DNA of 10,018 bases from the NCBI GenBank assembly GCA_900756875.1, contig CAAELW010000257.1:1-10018 (forward strand), read 5' to 3'. Within the stretch, counting starts at the first letter, position 1. Each line of letters begins with the position of its first letter. The DNA is from Pasteurellaceae bacterium (lineage in GTDB: Bacteria; Pseudomonadota; Gammaproteobacteria; Enterobacterales; Pasteurellaceae). A program made the translations under genes and the position numbers. The notes below the pieces were generated by a model. That model was given only the letters and a program-made list of their open reading frames with translations. It was not told the DNA's origin and ran no database searches. Below, in pieces: positions 1 to 5,806 of this stretch.

Positions 1-615
1 AAGTAAATAAGTGATCAAGGCATAAATAATTAATACACCATTACGCTTAATACCCGCACGCCACACTTGTAAAGCACTTTGCCCGATAGATTGATTGGAA
101 GCAATATAATGCACGGGTGATAAGCATAGGCGAATAAAGAAAAACAAGCCAAATACCATTGAAACAAAGGCTAGAGGAGAGAGTGCATTTTTGCTTAAAA
201 ATGAGCTCATGACATCCGCTATGCCAAATAGCAGTGGTAGGCTCATAAAAATATTTAAAACTACAACACCTAAAAAACGACGTAATGTCAGCATGAGTCC
301 TTGATTAATCGGATTCTCATTTTGCAGACTAATATGATGAATGGTTGCAATACCGAAGGTCGCAATAAAAGACATCAATAATTGTTGGAATACAAAAGAT
401 CCAATCAGCGCAGTTGGCTCCACTTTGCTCAATGCATCAATAATATCCTGTTGTGATGGATTAGGATTATCACCCAAACTCGGCATTGGGACACTGACTA
501 ATGCATTAATCAATTGTGAGACGACGAAAATACCAACGAAAAGCAGCACGGTTTTTCGCTGATTACGCATAAAGTTGAGGCTATCTTGAAAAATCTGAGT
601 AAAGTTAATTTGCAT
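1..615 (-). CDS. yciC: YciC family (UPF0259) inner-membrane protein, 3' end cut by window edge
   Basis: The first 205 codons of a minus-strand gene are visible; the rest lies beyond base 1. The start is the ATG at 613-615, about 6 bases after a GGGA ribosome site. The protein opens with a short amphipathic stretch (MQINFTQIFQDSLNFMRNQ), then hydrophobic segments at about residues 22-41, 70-92, 114-133 and 147-166, with another beginning near 193. The opening, which resembles E. coli YciC (SVYRDTGNFFRNQ), and a later SPVHYIASNQSIGQSAL block like E. coli APVMLVQDKMGVFASM place it in the YciC/UPF0259 family of about 247 residues. It is a predicted polytopic inner-membrane protein; its biochemical role is not known to me. 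It lies downstream of purN on the same strand, 111 bases away, and may have its own promoter (643-648). The family call comes from remembered sequence similarity and is fairly secure; function is not assigned. Confidence 0.8.
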   Translation of the reverse strand, partial: MQINFTQIFQDSLNFMRNQRKTVLLFVGIFVVSQLINALVSVPMPSLGDNPNPSQQDIIDALSKVEPTALIGSFVFQQLLMSFIATFGIATIHHISLQNENPINQGLMLTLRRFLGVVVLNIFMSLPLLFGIADVMSSFLSKNALSPLAFVSMVFGLFFFIRLCLSPVHYIASNQSIGQSALQVWRAGIKRNGVLIIYALITYLL

Positions 616-628
616 ACCATATCCCACA

Positions 629-667
629 ATAATAAAACCCCGATTATACAGGGTTTATTGTTTTTTT
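629..667. terminator. Hairpin with T-run between purN and yciC
   Basis: AAACCC (635-640) pairs with GGGTTT (651-656) around a 10-base loop. With one bulged A (634), the stem extends through AATAAT on the left and ATTGTT on the right. A run of seven T follows at 661-667 on the plus strand; on the minus strand the 3' arm is itself T-rich (GGGGTTTTATTATT). It could end purN transcripts or stop antisense transcription from the plus strand. Its loop carries a consensus -10 box, so it may be only part of the yciC promoter. Confidence 0.35.
643..648 (-). promoter_or_regulatory. Putative -10 box (TATAAT) for yciC
   Basis: A perfect TATAAT reads on the minus strand, about 28 bases upstream of the yciC start, leaving room for a short leader. 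No good -35 hexamer is seen at 16-18 bases (best TATGAA/TTATGA). The strength is therefore uncertain, and in an AT-rich genome a chance match is possible. Confidence 0.4.
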
Positions 668-726
668 CATAAAATCAGGTTGTTTAATGGTGATTTAAAT
701 TACCATTTTCAAGATAGTATATCGTT

Positions 727-1365
727 TTATTCGTAAGCATAGCCATTAGGCGGTAGCAACTTACCGTCTAAATAAGCTTGATTTTCAATCAGTTTTAATC
801 GCTCTTCAATAAACCATTTAATCACTAAAGGATAAATATTATATTCCTGTTCACGTGTACGAAGTTCAATCTCCTCGATAGTATCACCAGGGAAAATCGG
901 CACTTTAGCTTGTAATACAATGGCACCGCCATCGATCTCTTCATTGACAAAATGCACGGTTGTACCGTGTTCGCTGTCGCCGTTCTCAAGCGCTCTTTGA
1001 TAAGTATGTAACCCAGGATATTTTGGCAGAAGGGAAGGGTGAATATTTAAAATTTTCCCCACAAAACGTTGTGTGAATGGTTTGGTTAAGATTTTCATGT
1101 AACCGGCTAACACAATGAGATCAACATTCAGATCTTCTAAATAATCACCGATAGCCTTATCCATATCGAGATTAGAGGTAAAATCTTGACGTAAAAAAAC
1201 TCGGCTAGGAATGCCCGCACTTTCAGCACGTTCTAAGCCAAATGAATCAATTTTATTACTGATGACAGTCACAATCTCTCCTGGAATAAACCCAGTTTGA
1301 CAAGCCTCAATTATCGCTTGAAGATTTGATCCTTGCCCTGATATCAGGACGGCAATTTTTTTCAT
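727..1365 (-). CDS. purN: Phosphoribosylglycinamide formyltransferase (GAR transformylase 1)
   Basis: PurN moves the formyl group of 10-formyltetrahydrofolate onto glycinamide ribonucleotide, giving FGAR in the third step of purine synthesis; it is cytosolic. The protein is 212 residues, the same as E. coli PurN. The N-terminal phosphate-binding stretch ISGQGSNLQAII is at 8-19. The catalytic set is present: N107 and H109 in the LNIHPSLLPKYPG motif (106-118), and D145 in EEIDGG after HGTTVHF. The C-terminus LPPNGYAYE matches the family's LPPQGYAADE. It follows purM by 67 bases on the same strand and is expected to be cotranscribed with it, as in E. coli. The ribosome site is weak (TAGAA-like), so initiation may be modest. 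The gap to purM holds an inverted repeat (1384-1415). Full length with no missing key residue; assignment is secure. Confidence 0.97.
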   Translation of the reverse strand: MKKIAVLISGQGSNLQAIIEACQTGFIPGEIVTVISNKIDSFGLERAESAGIPSRVFLRQDFTSNLDMDKAIGDYLEDLNVDLIVLAGYMKILTKPFTQRFVGKILNIHPSLLPKYPGLHTYQRALENGDSEHGTTVHFVNEEIDGGAIVLQAKVPIFPGDTIEEIELRTREQEYNIYPLVIKWFIEERLKLIENQAYLDGKLLPPNGYAYE

Positions 1366-1383
1366 ATTATTCTACATAAAAGA

Positions 1384-1415
1384 AGGGCGAACCTTTCATT
1401 CGAAATTTTCGCCCT
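1384..1415 (-). other. Inverted repeat in the purM-purN gap
   Basis: AGGGCGAA (1384-1391) and TTCGCCCT (1408-1415) form a perfect 8-bp GC-rich stem with a 16-base loop. On the minus strand it sits 17 bases after the purM stop and is followed by TCTTTTA, a poor T-run. It could be a partial terminator or an RNA stability/processing hairpin tuning purN relative to purM. The stem is directly visible; the role is inference. Confidence 0.5.
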
Positions 1416-1432
1416 GAAATGGAAAAGTGAAA

Positions 1433-2470
1433 TTATTTAATGATAACTTGTGGTTCGTTATCTGTCGCACTTTCGATATGACCGATTAACCAGGCATTTT
1501 CACCCGATTGTTTTAAAATCGCTAAAGCGGTTTCCACTTGTGATTGTGGTAAGGCAATCACCATACCAACGCCACAGTTGAATGTACGGTACATTTCATA
1601 GGTTTCAATGTTGCCTTTTTCTTGTAACCATTTGAATACTGGTTGCCATTCCCAACTGCTTTCATCAATAACCGCTTTGGTATTTTTCGGTAATACACGA
1701 GGGATATTTTCCCAGAAACCGCCACCCGTTAAGTGTGCGATAGCATGGACTTCCGTTTGTTTGATTAAAGCGAGAATAGATTTAACATAGATTTTTGTCG
1801 GTGCAAGCACTTGTTCACTTAATGGACGACCATCTAATTGCTCTGTGGCTGGGTTTACACCTGAAACATCAATCACTTTACGAATTAAAGAATAACCGTT
1901 TGAATGTGGGCCACTTGAACCAAGCGCGATTAAGGCATCTCCTACTTTAACTTGGCTACCATCAATGATTTCTGATTTTTCAACAACACCTACACAGAAA
2001 CCTGCAAGGTCATAATCGCCAGCATGGTACATACCTGGCATTTCAGCGGTTTCACCACCCACTAATGCACAACCCGATTGTACACAGCCTTCTGCAATGC
2101 CTTTTACCACATCAGAGGCAACATCTACGTCAAGTTTGCCCGTGGCGTAGTAATCTAAGAAGAATAATGGTTCGGCGCCTTGCACCACTAAATCGTTAAC
2201 ACACATTGCAACCAAATCAATACCGATAGTATCGTGTTTTTTTAAGTCAATGGCTAAACGTAACTTGGTGCCCACACCGTCTGTACCGGAAACAAGAATA
2301 GGTTCTTTATATTTGCCCGGAATGGCACATAATGCACCAAAACCGCCTAATCCTCCGATGACTTCAGGACGAGTAGTTCGTTTCACGTGTGGTTTAATAC
2401 GTTCAACTAATTCATTACCGGCATTAATATCCACGCCTGCATCTTTATAACTTAATGATGGTTTGCTCAC
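1433..2470 (-). CDS. purM: Phosphoribosylformylglycinamidine cyclo-ligase (AIR synthetase)
   Basis: PurM closes FGAM to aminoimidazole ribonucleotide using ATP, step five of purine synthesis in the cytosol. The protein has 345 residues, like E. coli PurM, and is near-identical to it in long blocks. Visible hallmarks are [15 protein letters not shown] at 5-19, the glycine-rich [10 protein letters not shown], the ATP-binding [13 protein letters not shown] segment, [23 protein letters not shown], and [14 protein letters not shown]. The start is a GTG (2468-2470): the similarity begins right after it and an AGGA site (2478-2481) lies 7 bases upstream. A PurR-type operator (2526-2541) overlaps the region just upstream of a TACAAT -10 box (2513-2518), indicating purine repression. 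It leads a purM-purN unit. The assignment is secure; the non-ATG start could lower output slightly (inference). Confidence 0.98.
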   Translation of the reverse strand: MSKPSLSYKDAGVDINAGNELVERIKPHVKRTTRPEVIGGLGGFGALCAIPGKYKEPILVSGTDGVGTKLRLAIDLKKHDTIGIDLVAMCVNDLVVQGAEPLFFLDYYATGKLDVDVASDVVKGIAEGCVQSGCALVGGETAEMPGMYHAGDYDLAGFCVGVVEKSEIIDGSQVKVGDALIALGSSGPHSNGYSLIRKVIDVSGVNPATEQLDGRPLSEQVLAPTKIYVKSILALIKQTEVHAIAHLTGGGFWENIPRVLPKNTKAVIDESSWEWQPVFKWLQEKGNIETYEMYRTFNCGVGMVIALPQSQVETALAILKQSGENAWLIGHIESATDNEPQVIIK

Positions 2471-2512
2471 AATGTTATCCTATATTTTTAGGTTAAATGA
2501 TAAAACGGCGTG

Positions 2513-2541
2513 ATTGTATCAGATTAAGCAAACGTTTGCGA
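2513..2541 (-). promoter_or_regulatory. purM promoter with overlapping PurR operator
   Basis: On the minus strand, TACAAT (2513-2518) is a one-mismatch -10 box. The corresponding -35 area (about 2536-2541, CGCAAA or neighbours) is poor and falls inside the operator. The 16-base site AAGCAAACGTTTGCGA (2526-2541) contains the perfect 12-base palindrome GCAAACGTTTGC. It differs from the E. coli PurR consensus ACGCAAACGTTTGCGT only near its outer edges. With hypoxanthine or guanine bound, PurR would occlude RNA polymerase here. E. coli purMN is a known PurR target. Confidence 0.9.
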
Positions 2542-2574
2542 TAGTGATTTAATTGGGTTTTAACTAAAAAAATA

Positions 2575-2583
2575 ACCGCACTT
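2575..2583 (-). repeat. DNA uptake signal core (Hin type)
   Basis: Exact ACCGCACTT, the complement of AAGTGCGGT. It forms the left arm of the terminator hairpin and has A/T-rich flanks. It is recognised during natural transformation in Haemophilus. Confidence 0.9.
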
Positions 2584-2597
2584 TATTTTAAAGGATA

Positions 2598-2606
2598 AAG
2601 TGCGGT
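2598..2606 (+). repeat. DNA uptake signal core (Hin type)
   Basis: Exact AAGTGCGGT followed by TATTTTTT, fitting the A/T-rich tail of the extended signal. It is the partner arm of the core at 2575-2583. Confidence 0.92.
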
Positions 2607-2623
2607 TATTTTTTAATGTGTTT

Positions 2624-2911
2624 TTAGCGATTCGCTAATTCAAAAATCATCGCTTCAGCTTGGCAGCTAAATGTAAAACGCGCCGTTAAATTTGCGCCAT
2701 TTTCAGTTTCTGTGATTTCACTTTTAATGTCGCAAGGATCGCTTTCTGTTTTGCGTGCTTTTTCAATGAAACGATTAAGTGCCGCTTCAGCTTCAGCTTT
2801 ATTCGCATAGGTTTGATGAATATCAACAGAACAATCTGAACCGTCAATAATCGTCCCCACATCAACACAACTACAAGTGAGAGATTCTTCTGCTTTGCAT
2901 GTTACTGTCAT
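2624..2911 (-). CDS. yfcZ: YfcZ/YiiS family (DUF406, UPF0381) small cysteine-rich protein
   Basis: A 95-residue acidic protein with six cysteines (C5, C13, C15, C27, C60, C83) and no signal peptide or membrane segment, so probably cytosolic. The motif TCSCVDVGTIIDGSDC (12-27) and the closing FTFSCQAEAMIFELANR match E. coli YfcZ (CCCVDVGTIMDNSDC and FTFACEAEMLIFQLGLR). A Lys/Glu/Ala-rich helix (about 37-57) lies between. The start ATG has an AAGGA site about 6 bases upstream and a near-consensus promoter (2945-2973); a strong hairpin terminator follows, so it is monocistronic. It is divergent from fadL. E. coli also keeps yfcZ next to fadL, and the H. influenzae relative is HI0400 by memory. 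The function is unknown; the conserved pairing hints at a link to fatty-acid uptake, and the cysteines suggest metal or redox behaviour, but neither is shown here. Confidence 0.9.
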   Translation of the reverse strand: MTVTCKAEESLTCSCVDVGTIIDGSDCSVDIHQTYANKAEAEAALNRFIEKARKTESDPCDIKSEITETENGANLTARFTFSCQAEAMIFELANR

Positions 2912-2944
2912 AGGATTTCCTTATTTAAAATTAAGATTGGTTCT

Positions 2945-2973
2945 ATTCTAGCATTTTTAAAACGCTCTGCCAA
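2945..2973 (-). promoter_or_regulatory. Promoter of the DUF406 gene
   Basis: On the minus strand, TTGGCA (2968-2973, one mismatch to TTGACA) stands exactly 17 bases before TAGAAT (2945-2950). The -10 box is preceded by TGC, an extended -10. Transcription would start about 25-30 bases before the gene. This is the best sigma-70 promoter in the window. Confidence 0.75.
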
Positions 2974-3011
2974 AGTACCGCATTTTTTTAATTTAAATAT
3001 CATTTATTTAT

Positions 3012-3028
3012 CACTGGTCGGAACACTT
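3012..3028. promoter_or_regulatory. FadR-like operator upstream of fadL
   Basis: The 17-base CACTGGTCGGAACACTT matches a FadR-type palindrome (AACTGGTCGGACCAGTT, from memory of E. coli sites) at 14 positions, with an intact left half-site CTGGTC. It lies about 90 bases before the fadL start, just upstream of a possible -10 box TAAAAT (3040-3045). In E. coli, FadR represses fadL and acyl-CoA releases it. The match is seen; binding is inference. Confidence 0.6.
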
Positions 3029-3052
3029 TTAAATTAATCTAAAATAATTTGC

Positions 3053-3072
3053 ACTCCATTTATTGGAGTTTT
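3053..3072 (+). other. Small hairpin in the fadL leader
   Basis: ACTCCA (3053-3058) and TGGAGT (3064-3069) form a 6-bp stem with a 5-base loop, followed by TTT. It ends about 50 bases before the fadL start. If transcription begins near 3050, it would sit at the 5' end of the mRNA, where such hairpins can protect messages from decay. It is too short and weak in T-run to call a terminator. Confidence 0.4.
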
Positions 3073-3119
3073 AGAATCTCGCGGATTTTTTCATTATTAT
3101 TAATAACAAAAGGTTCCAA

Positions 3120-4490
3120 ATGACAAAATTTAATAAAACGCTATTAGCAATGACCACATTGTTAGTAGCAAGCGGTGCAAATGCAGCCGCATTCCAATTA
3201 GCAGAAGTTTCTACATCAGGTCTTGGTCGTGCTTATGCGGGTGAAGCCGCAATTGCTGATAATGCTGCAGTAGTTGCGACTAACCCTGCATTAATGAGTT
3301 TATTCAAAACTAATCAATTCTCTGTGGGTGGCGTTTATGTGGATTCTAAAATTCACATGAGTGGTCCAGTTACAGTTAATGCACTAGGTCGTACCGTTGC
3401 TGTTGGTTCTGCAGCGCATAATAGTGTTGTTCCTGGTTCATTGATTCCAAATATGTATTTTGTGGCACCAATTAATGACAAATTTGCCATTGGTGGTGGT
3501 ATGAATGTGAATTTTGGATTAAAAAGTGAATATGAATCAGATTACAACGCGGGAATATTCGGCGGTAAAACTGATTTAAGTGCGATTAACTTAAATTTAA
3601 GTAGTTCATATCGTGTCTCTCAAGGTTTAACTGCTGGTGTGGGTTTAAATGCAGTTTATGCAAAAGCAGAAATTGAGCGTCGTGCTGGTATTTTAAGTGA
3701 TGCAGTGAAAAATGTTGCACCATTAGTTCCTGCATTAGTGAGAGCTGGACGAATTTCACCAAACGCCGCCGCTTCTTTAGCAAAATTACAAGGTGTGAAT
3801 AAAGAAACTGTATTAACCCACTTACAAGATAAAAATGCATGGGGTTTTGGTTGGAATGCAGGTTTAGTGTACGAGTTTAACGAAAATAACCGTGTTGGTT
3901 TAGCCTATCACTCAAAAGTCGATATTGACTTTGAAGATGATAATGCTGTGAGTGCGAGTCGTACTATTCGTGGTCAAGGCCCTGCAGCAGGTGGATTAAC
4001 GTTACACCTACCAGATTATTTAGAATTATCAGGTTTCCACCAAGTTACAGATAATTTGGCATTGCACTATAGCTACAAATTTACACACTGGAGCCGTTTC
4101 AAAGAGTTACACGCAACCTTTAATGACGGAGAACTCGCATTCCATAAAGATGAAAAATACCGTAGCAATTCTCGTTATGCATTAGGTGCAACCTATAATG
4201 TAAATGAGAAATTAACGCTTCGCGCCGGTATTGCTTATGATGAAGCGGCAGCACCAACAGAACATGCTAGTGCATCTATTCCAGATACTGATCGTATGTG
4301 GTATAGCGTAGGGGCAACTTATAAATTTACCCCGAATCTTTCTATTGATGCGGGCTTTGCACACTTGCGTGGCAAAAAAATTCACTTTACCGAAAGTCAA
4401 TCAATTGGTGGTTTAGCGACGGTAACAGCGAATTATACCTCTAAAGCAAGTGCTAACCTTTACGGTTTAAACTTAAACTACAGTTTCTAA
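3120..4490 (+). CDS. fadL: Outer-membrane long-chain fatty-acid transporter, FadL/OmpP1/TodX family
   Basis: FadL is a 14-stranded beta-barrel with an N-terminal plug that passes long-chain fatty acids and other hydrophobic molecules through the outer membrane. The 456-residue protein has a clear signal peptide (positive MTKFNK, hydrophobic core, ASGANA) with cleavage after about residue 22. The mature start AAFQLAEVSTSGLGRAYAG resembles E. coli FadL (AGFQLNEFSSSGLGRAYSG). The family NPA motif is at 55-57. Further matches are YFVAPINDKFAIGGG, GLNAVYAKAEIER, AWGFGWNAGLVYE and SIPDTDRMWYSVGATY. It ends NLNYSF, with the terminal Phe used for outer-membrane insertion. An AAAGG site lies 6 bases before the ATG. 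A FadR-like operator is upstream and a strong terminator follows, so it is probably monocistronic. In H. influenzae the related protein is OmpP1, a surface antigen, so substrate range may go beyond fatty acids. Confidence 0.95.
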   Translation: MTKFNKTLLAMTTLLVASGANAAAFQLAEVSTSGLGRAYAGEAAIADNAAVVATNPALMSLFKTNQFSVGGVYVDSKIHMSGPVTVNALGRTVAVGSAAHNSVVPGSLIPNMYFVAPINDKFAIGGGMNVNFGLKSEYESDYNAGIFGGKTDLSAINLNLSSSYRVSQGLTAGVGLNAVYAKAEIERRAGILSDAVKNVAPLVPALVRAGRISPNAAASLAKLQGVNKETVLTHLQDKNAWGFGWNAGLVYEFNENNRVGLAYHSKVDIDFEDDNAVSASRTIRGQGPAAGGLTLHLPDYLELSGFHQVTDNLALHYSYKFTHWSRFKELHATFNDGELAFHKDEKYRSNSRYALGATYNVNEKLTLRAGIAYDEAAAPTEHASASIPDTDRMWYSVGATYKFTPNLSIDAGFAHLRGKKIHFTESQSIGGLATVTANYTSKASANLYGLNLNYSF

Positions 4491-4518
4491 TTTGTAAAAA
4501 ATTTAGCATAATACGCAG

Positions 4519-4549
4519 CACACCGAATGAATGTTCGGTGTGTTTTTTT
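4519..4549 (+). terminator. Rho-independent terminator of fadL
   Basis: CACACCGAA (4519-4527) pairs perfectly with TTCGGTGTG (4534-4542) around a TGAATG loop, followed by seven T (4543-4549). It lies 28 bases past the fadL stop and before ogt, so ogt needs its own promoter or readthrough. Confidence 0.93.
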
Positions 4550-4580
4550 CTTATATGGTCCCATAAAAAACGGGAGAAAA

Positions 4581-5120
4581 ATGACCGCACTTTTTTATGC
4601 TTATATGGATTCACCAATTGGTCGCTTATTAATGCTTTCTGATGGTGAAAATCTTACAAATTTAGATTGTGAGTTAGAGCAAACCACGCCAAATCCAAAT
4701 TGGATTTTACGAGAAGATTTACCACTTTTTGAAAAAGTGAGGTGCGCTTTAAGGCGTTATTTTAATGGCGAGCCAGAAAGTTTCTCCGATATTCCTTTAT
4801 CGCCTAAAGGTACTGCATTTCAACAAGCGATTTGGACAGCATTGCGTCAAATTCCTTATGGTAAAACGGCGAGTTATGGTGGATTAGCACAAAGCATTAA
4901 TAATCCTAAGGCGGTGCGAGCAGTTGGTGGTGCGGTTGGAAGTAATCCCATTAGTATTATCATTCCATGTCATCGTGTATTAGGGAAAAAATGTGAAATC
5001 ACGGGTTTTGGTGGTGGATTGCCTGCGAAACGTTTTTTATTGAAATTAGAGAATATTCCTTACATTGACAAAGGCGTAGAATACGTTAAACCGAAATTAT
5101 TGAAGAAATACCACGAATGA
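4581..5120 (+). CDS. ogt: Methylated-DNA-[protein]-cysteine S-methyltransferase
   Basis: The suicide repair protein takes methyl or larger alkyl groups from O6-alkylguanine (and O4-alkylthymine) in DNA onto its own cysteine. The 179-residue protein has an N-terminal Ada/Ogt-like fold ([18 protein letters not shown] at 2-19). The C-terminal DNA-binding domain runs from about 76 ([19 protein letters not shown]) through the helix with R113 ([15 protein letters not shown]) to the catalytic PCHRVLG, with nucleophile C130, and [17 protein letters not shown]. About 22 residues follow this conserved end ([19 protein letters not shown]), longer than E. coli Ogt. I chose ATG 4581 because the homology begins there and GGGAG (4572-4576) precedes it; an upstream in-frame ATG at 4527 lies inside the fadL terminator. 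Codons 2-5 overlap an uptake sequence. No clear promoter is seen in the 30 bases after the terminator. It overlaps mutH by 4 bases. Confidence 0.94.
   Translation: MTALFYAYMDSPIGRLLMLSDGENLTNLDCELEQTTPNPNWILREDLPLFEKVRCALRRYFNGEPESFSDIPLSPKGTAFQQAIWTALRQIPYGKTASYGGLAQSINNPKAVRAVGGAVGSNPISIIIPCHRVLGKKCEITGFGGGLPAKRFLLKLENIPYIDKGVEYVKPKLLKKYHE
4584..4592 (-). repeat. DNA uptake signal core at the ogt start
   Basis: Exact ACCGCACTT begins directly after the ATG, encoding ogt residues Thr-Ala-Leu plus most of the reading into Phe. It has A/T flanks on its 3' side. Confidence 0.88.
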
Positions 5121-5788
5121 TCCCAAAAAACGAACAAGCCTTATTAGAAAAAGCGCAATCTATTGCGGGGTTAACCTTTGGCGAACTTGCAGATGAATTA
5201 AATATTCCCGTTCCGCCTGATTTAAAACGCGATAAAGGTTGGGTTGGGATGTTGCTTGAAACCGCATTAGGAGCGACAGCTGGTAGTAAAGCAGAGCAGG
5301 ACTTTTCCCATTTAGGCATTGAGTTAAAAACGTTACCTGTTAATGCAGAAGGTTTTCCGTTGGAAACCACGTTTGTCAGCCTCGCCCCCTTAGTTCAAAA
5401 CTCAGGGGTAAACTGGGAGAATTCTCACGTTCGTTATAAATTATCGAAAGTCTTGTGGATTCCCATTGAAGGCAGTCGAGACATTCCTTTGCGTGAGCGC
5501 CATATTGGCCAACCTATCTTATGGCAACCTTCGACTGAACAAGAACATCAATTACGCCAAGATTGGGAAGAGTTGATGGATTATATTGTGCTCGGGAAGT
5601 TAGATCAGATTACGGCACGTATTGGTGAAGTCATGCAGCTGCGTCCAAAAGGTGCAAACAGTAAAGCCATTACGAAAGGCATTGGTAAAAATGGGGAAAT
5701 GATTGATACCTTGCCGCTGGGGTTTTATTTACGGAAAGAATTTACGGCAGGCATTTTAAACGCTTTTCTTAATCATAAAAATGGGTGA
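5117..5788 (+). CDS. mutH: DNA mismatch repair endonuclease MutH
   Basis: MutH nicks the unmethylated strand at hemimethylated GATC after activation by MutS-MutL, directing mismatch repair to the new strand. The 223 residues compare with 229 in E. coli. The catalytic D-(6)-E-x-K set is present as D62, E69 and K71 in [15 protein letters not shown]. Also seen are [13 protein letters not shown] (36-48), [39 protein letters not shown] and [12 protein letters not shown], all matching E. coli MutH. The ATG overlaps the ogt stop (ATGA, 5117-5120). There is no strong ribosome site, only a distant GAAG, so translation is probably coupled to ogt. The stop codon lies inside a bidirectional terminator stem shared with convergent tilS. 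Its presence implies Dam methylation in this organism. Intact and securely assigned. Confidence 0.97.
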   Translation: MIPKNEQALLEKAQSIAGLTFGELADELNIPVPPDLKRDKGWVGMLLETALGATAGSKAEQDFSHLGIELKTLPVNAEGFPLETTFVSLAPLVQNSGVNWENSHVRYKLSKVLWIPIEGSRDIPLRERHIGQPILWQPSTEQEHQLRQDWEELMDYIVLGKLDQITARIGEVMQLRPKGANSKAITKGIGKNGEMIDTLPLGFYLRKEFTAGILNAFLNHKNG

Positions 5789-5806
5789 ATTATCACCCAT
5801 TTTTTT
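5777..5806. terminator. Bidirectional terminator between mutH and tilS
   Basis: AAAAATGGGTGA (5777-5788) and TCACCCATTTTT (5793-5804) are exact complements with an ATTA loop. The T-run continues to 5806, and the A-run on the left supplies U on the other strand. The mutH stop TGA is the last part of the left arm, and the tilS stop starts at 5805, so almost no untranslated sequence separates the two genes. Confidence 0.92.

Larger units (their letters stand above)
2567..2614. terminator. Perfect 20-bp stem terminator built from two opposed uptake sequences
   Basis: Bases 2567-2586 and 2595-2614 are exact reverse complements with an 8-base loop (TTTAAAGG). Each arm holds a 9-base uptake core, and the ends are A/T runs, so T-tracts exist on both strands. 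On the minus strand it lies 9 bases after the stop of the DUF406 gene, which it terminates, insulating the purM promoter downstream. Paired uptake sequences serving as terminators are well known in Haemophilus. Confidence 0.92.

Noticed and set aside
341..562. Open frame on the plus strand
   Set aside because: It is antisense to the yciC coding frame, which has clear family similarity and membrane segments; no ribosome site and no recognisable protein.
1523..1532. TAAAGCGGTT, resembling the other Pasteurellaceae uptake type (ACAAGCGGT)
   Set aside because: A single imperfect copy inside purM, while exact AAGTGCGGT occurs six times; chance match.
2972..2986. Uptake-like ACCGCATTTTTTT upstream of the DUF406 gene
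   Set aside because: One mismatch in the core; probably not functional as an uptake signal, and it overlaps the promoter area.
3586..3840. 84-codon minus-strand frame opposite fadL
   Set aside because: Leu/His-rich composition typical of an antisense reading of a barrel gene; no start signals.
4554..4565. Short dyad TATGG-TC-CCATA before ogt
   Set aside because: The 2-base loop is too small for a stable hairpin and no known operator matches.
4527..4580. Upstream in-frame ATG start for ogt
   Set aside because: It lies within the loop of the fadL terminator and adds residues with no family match; ATG 4581 has a GGGAG site and begins the homology.
5086..5370. 94-codon minus-strand frame opposite ogt/mutH
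   Set aside because: It is antisense to mutH residues that include the catalytic set; no promoter or known match.
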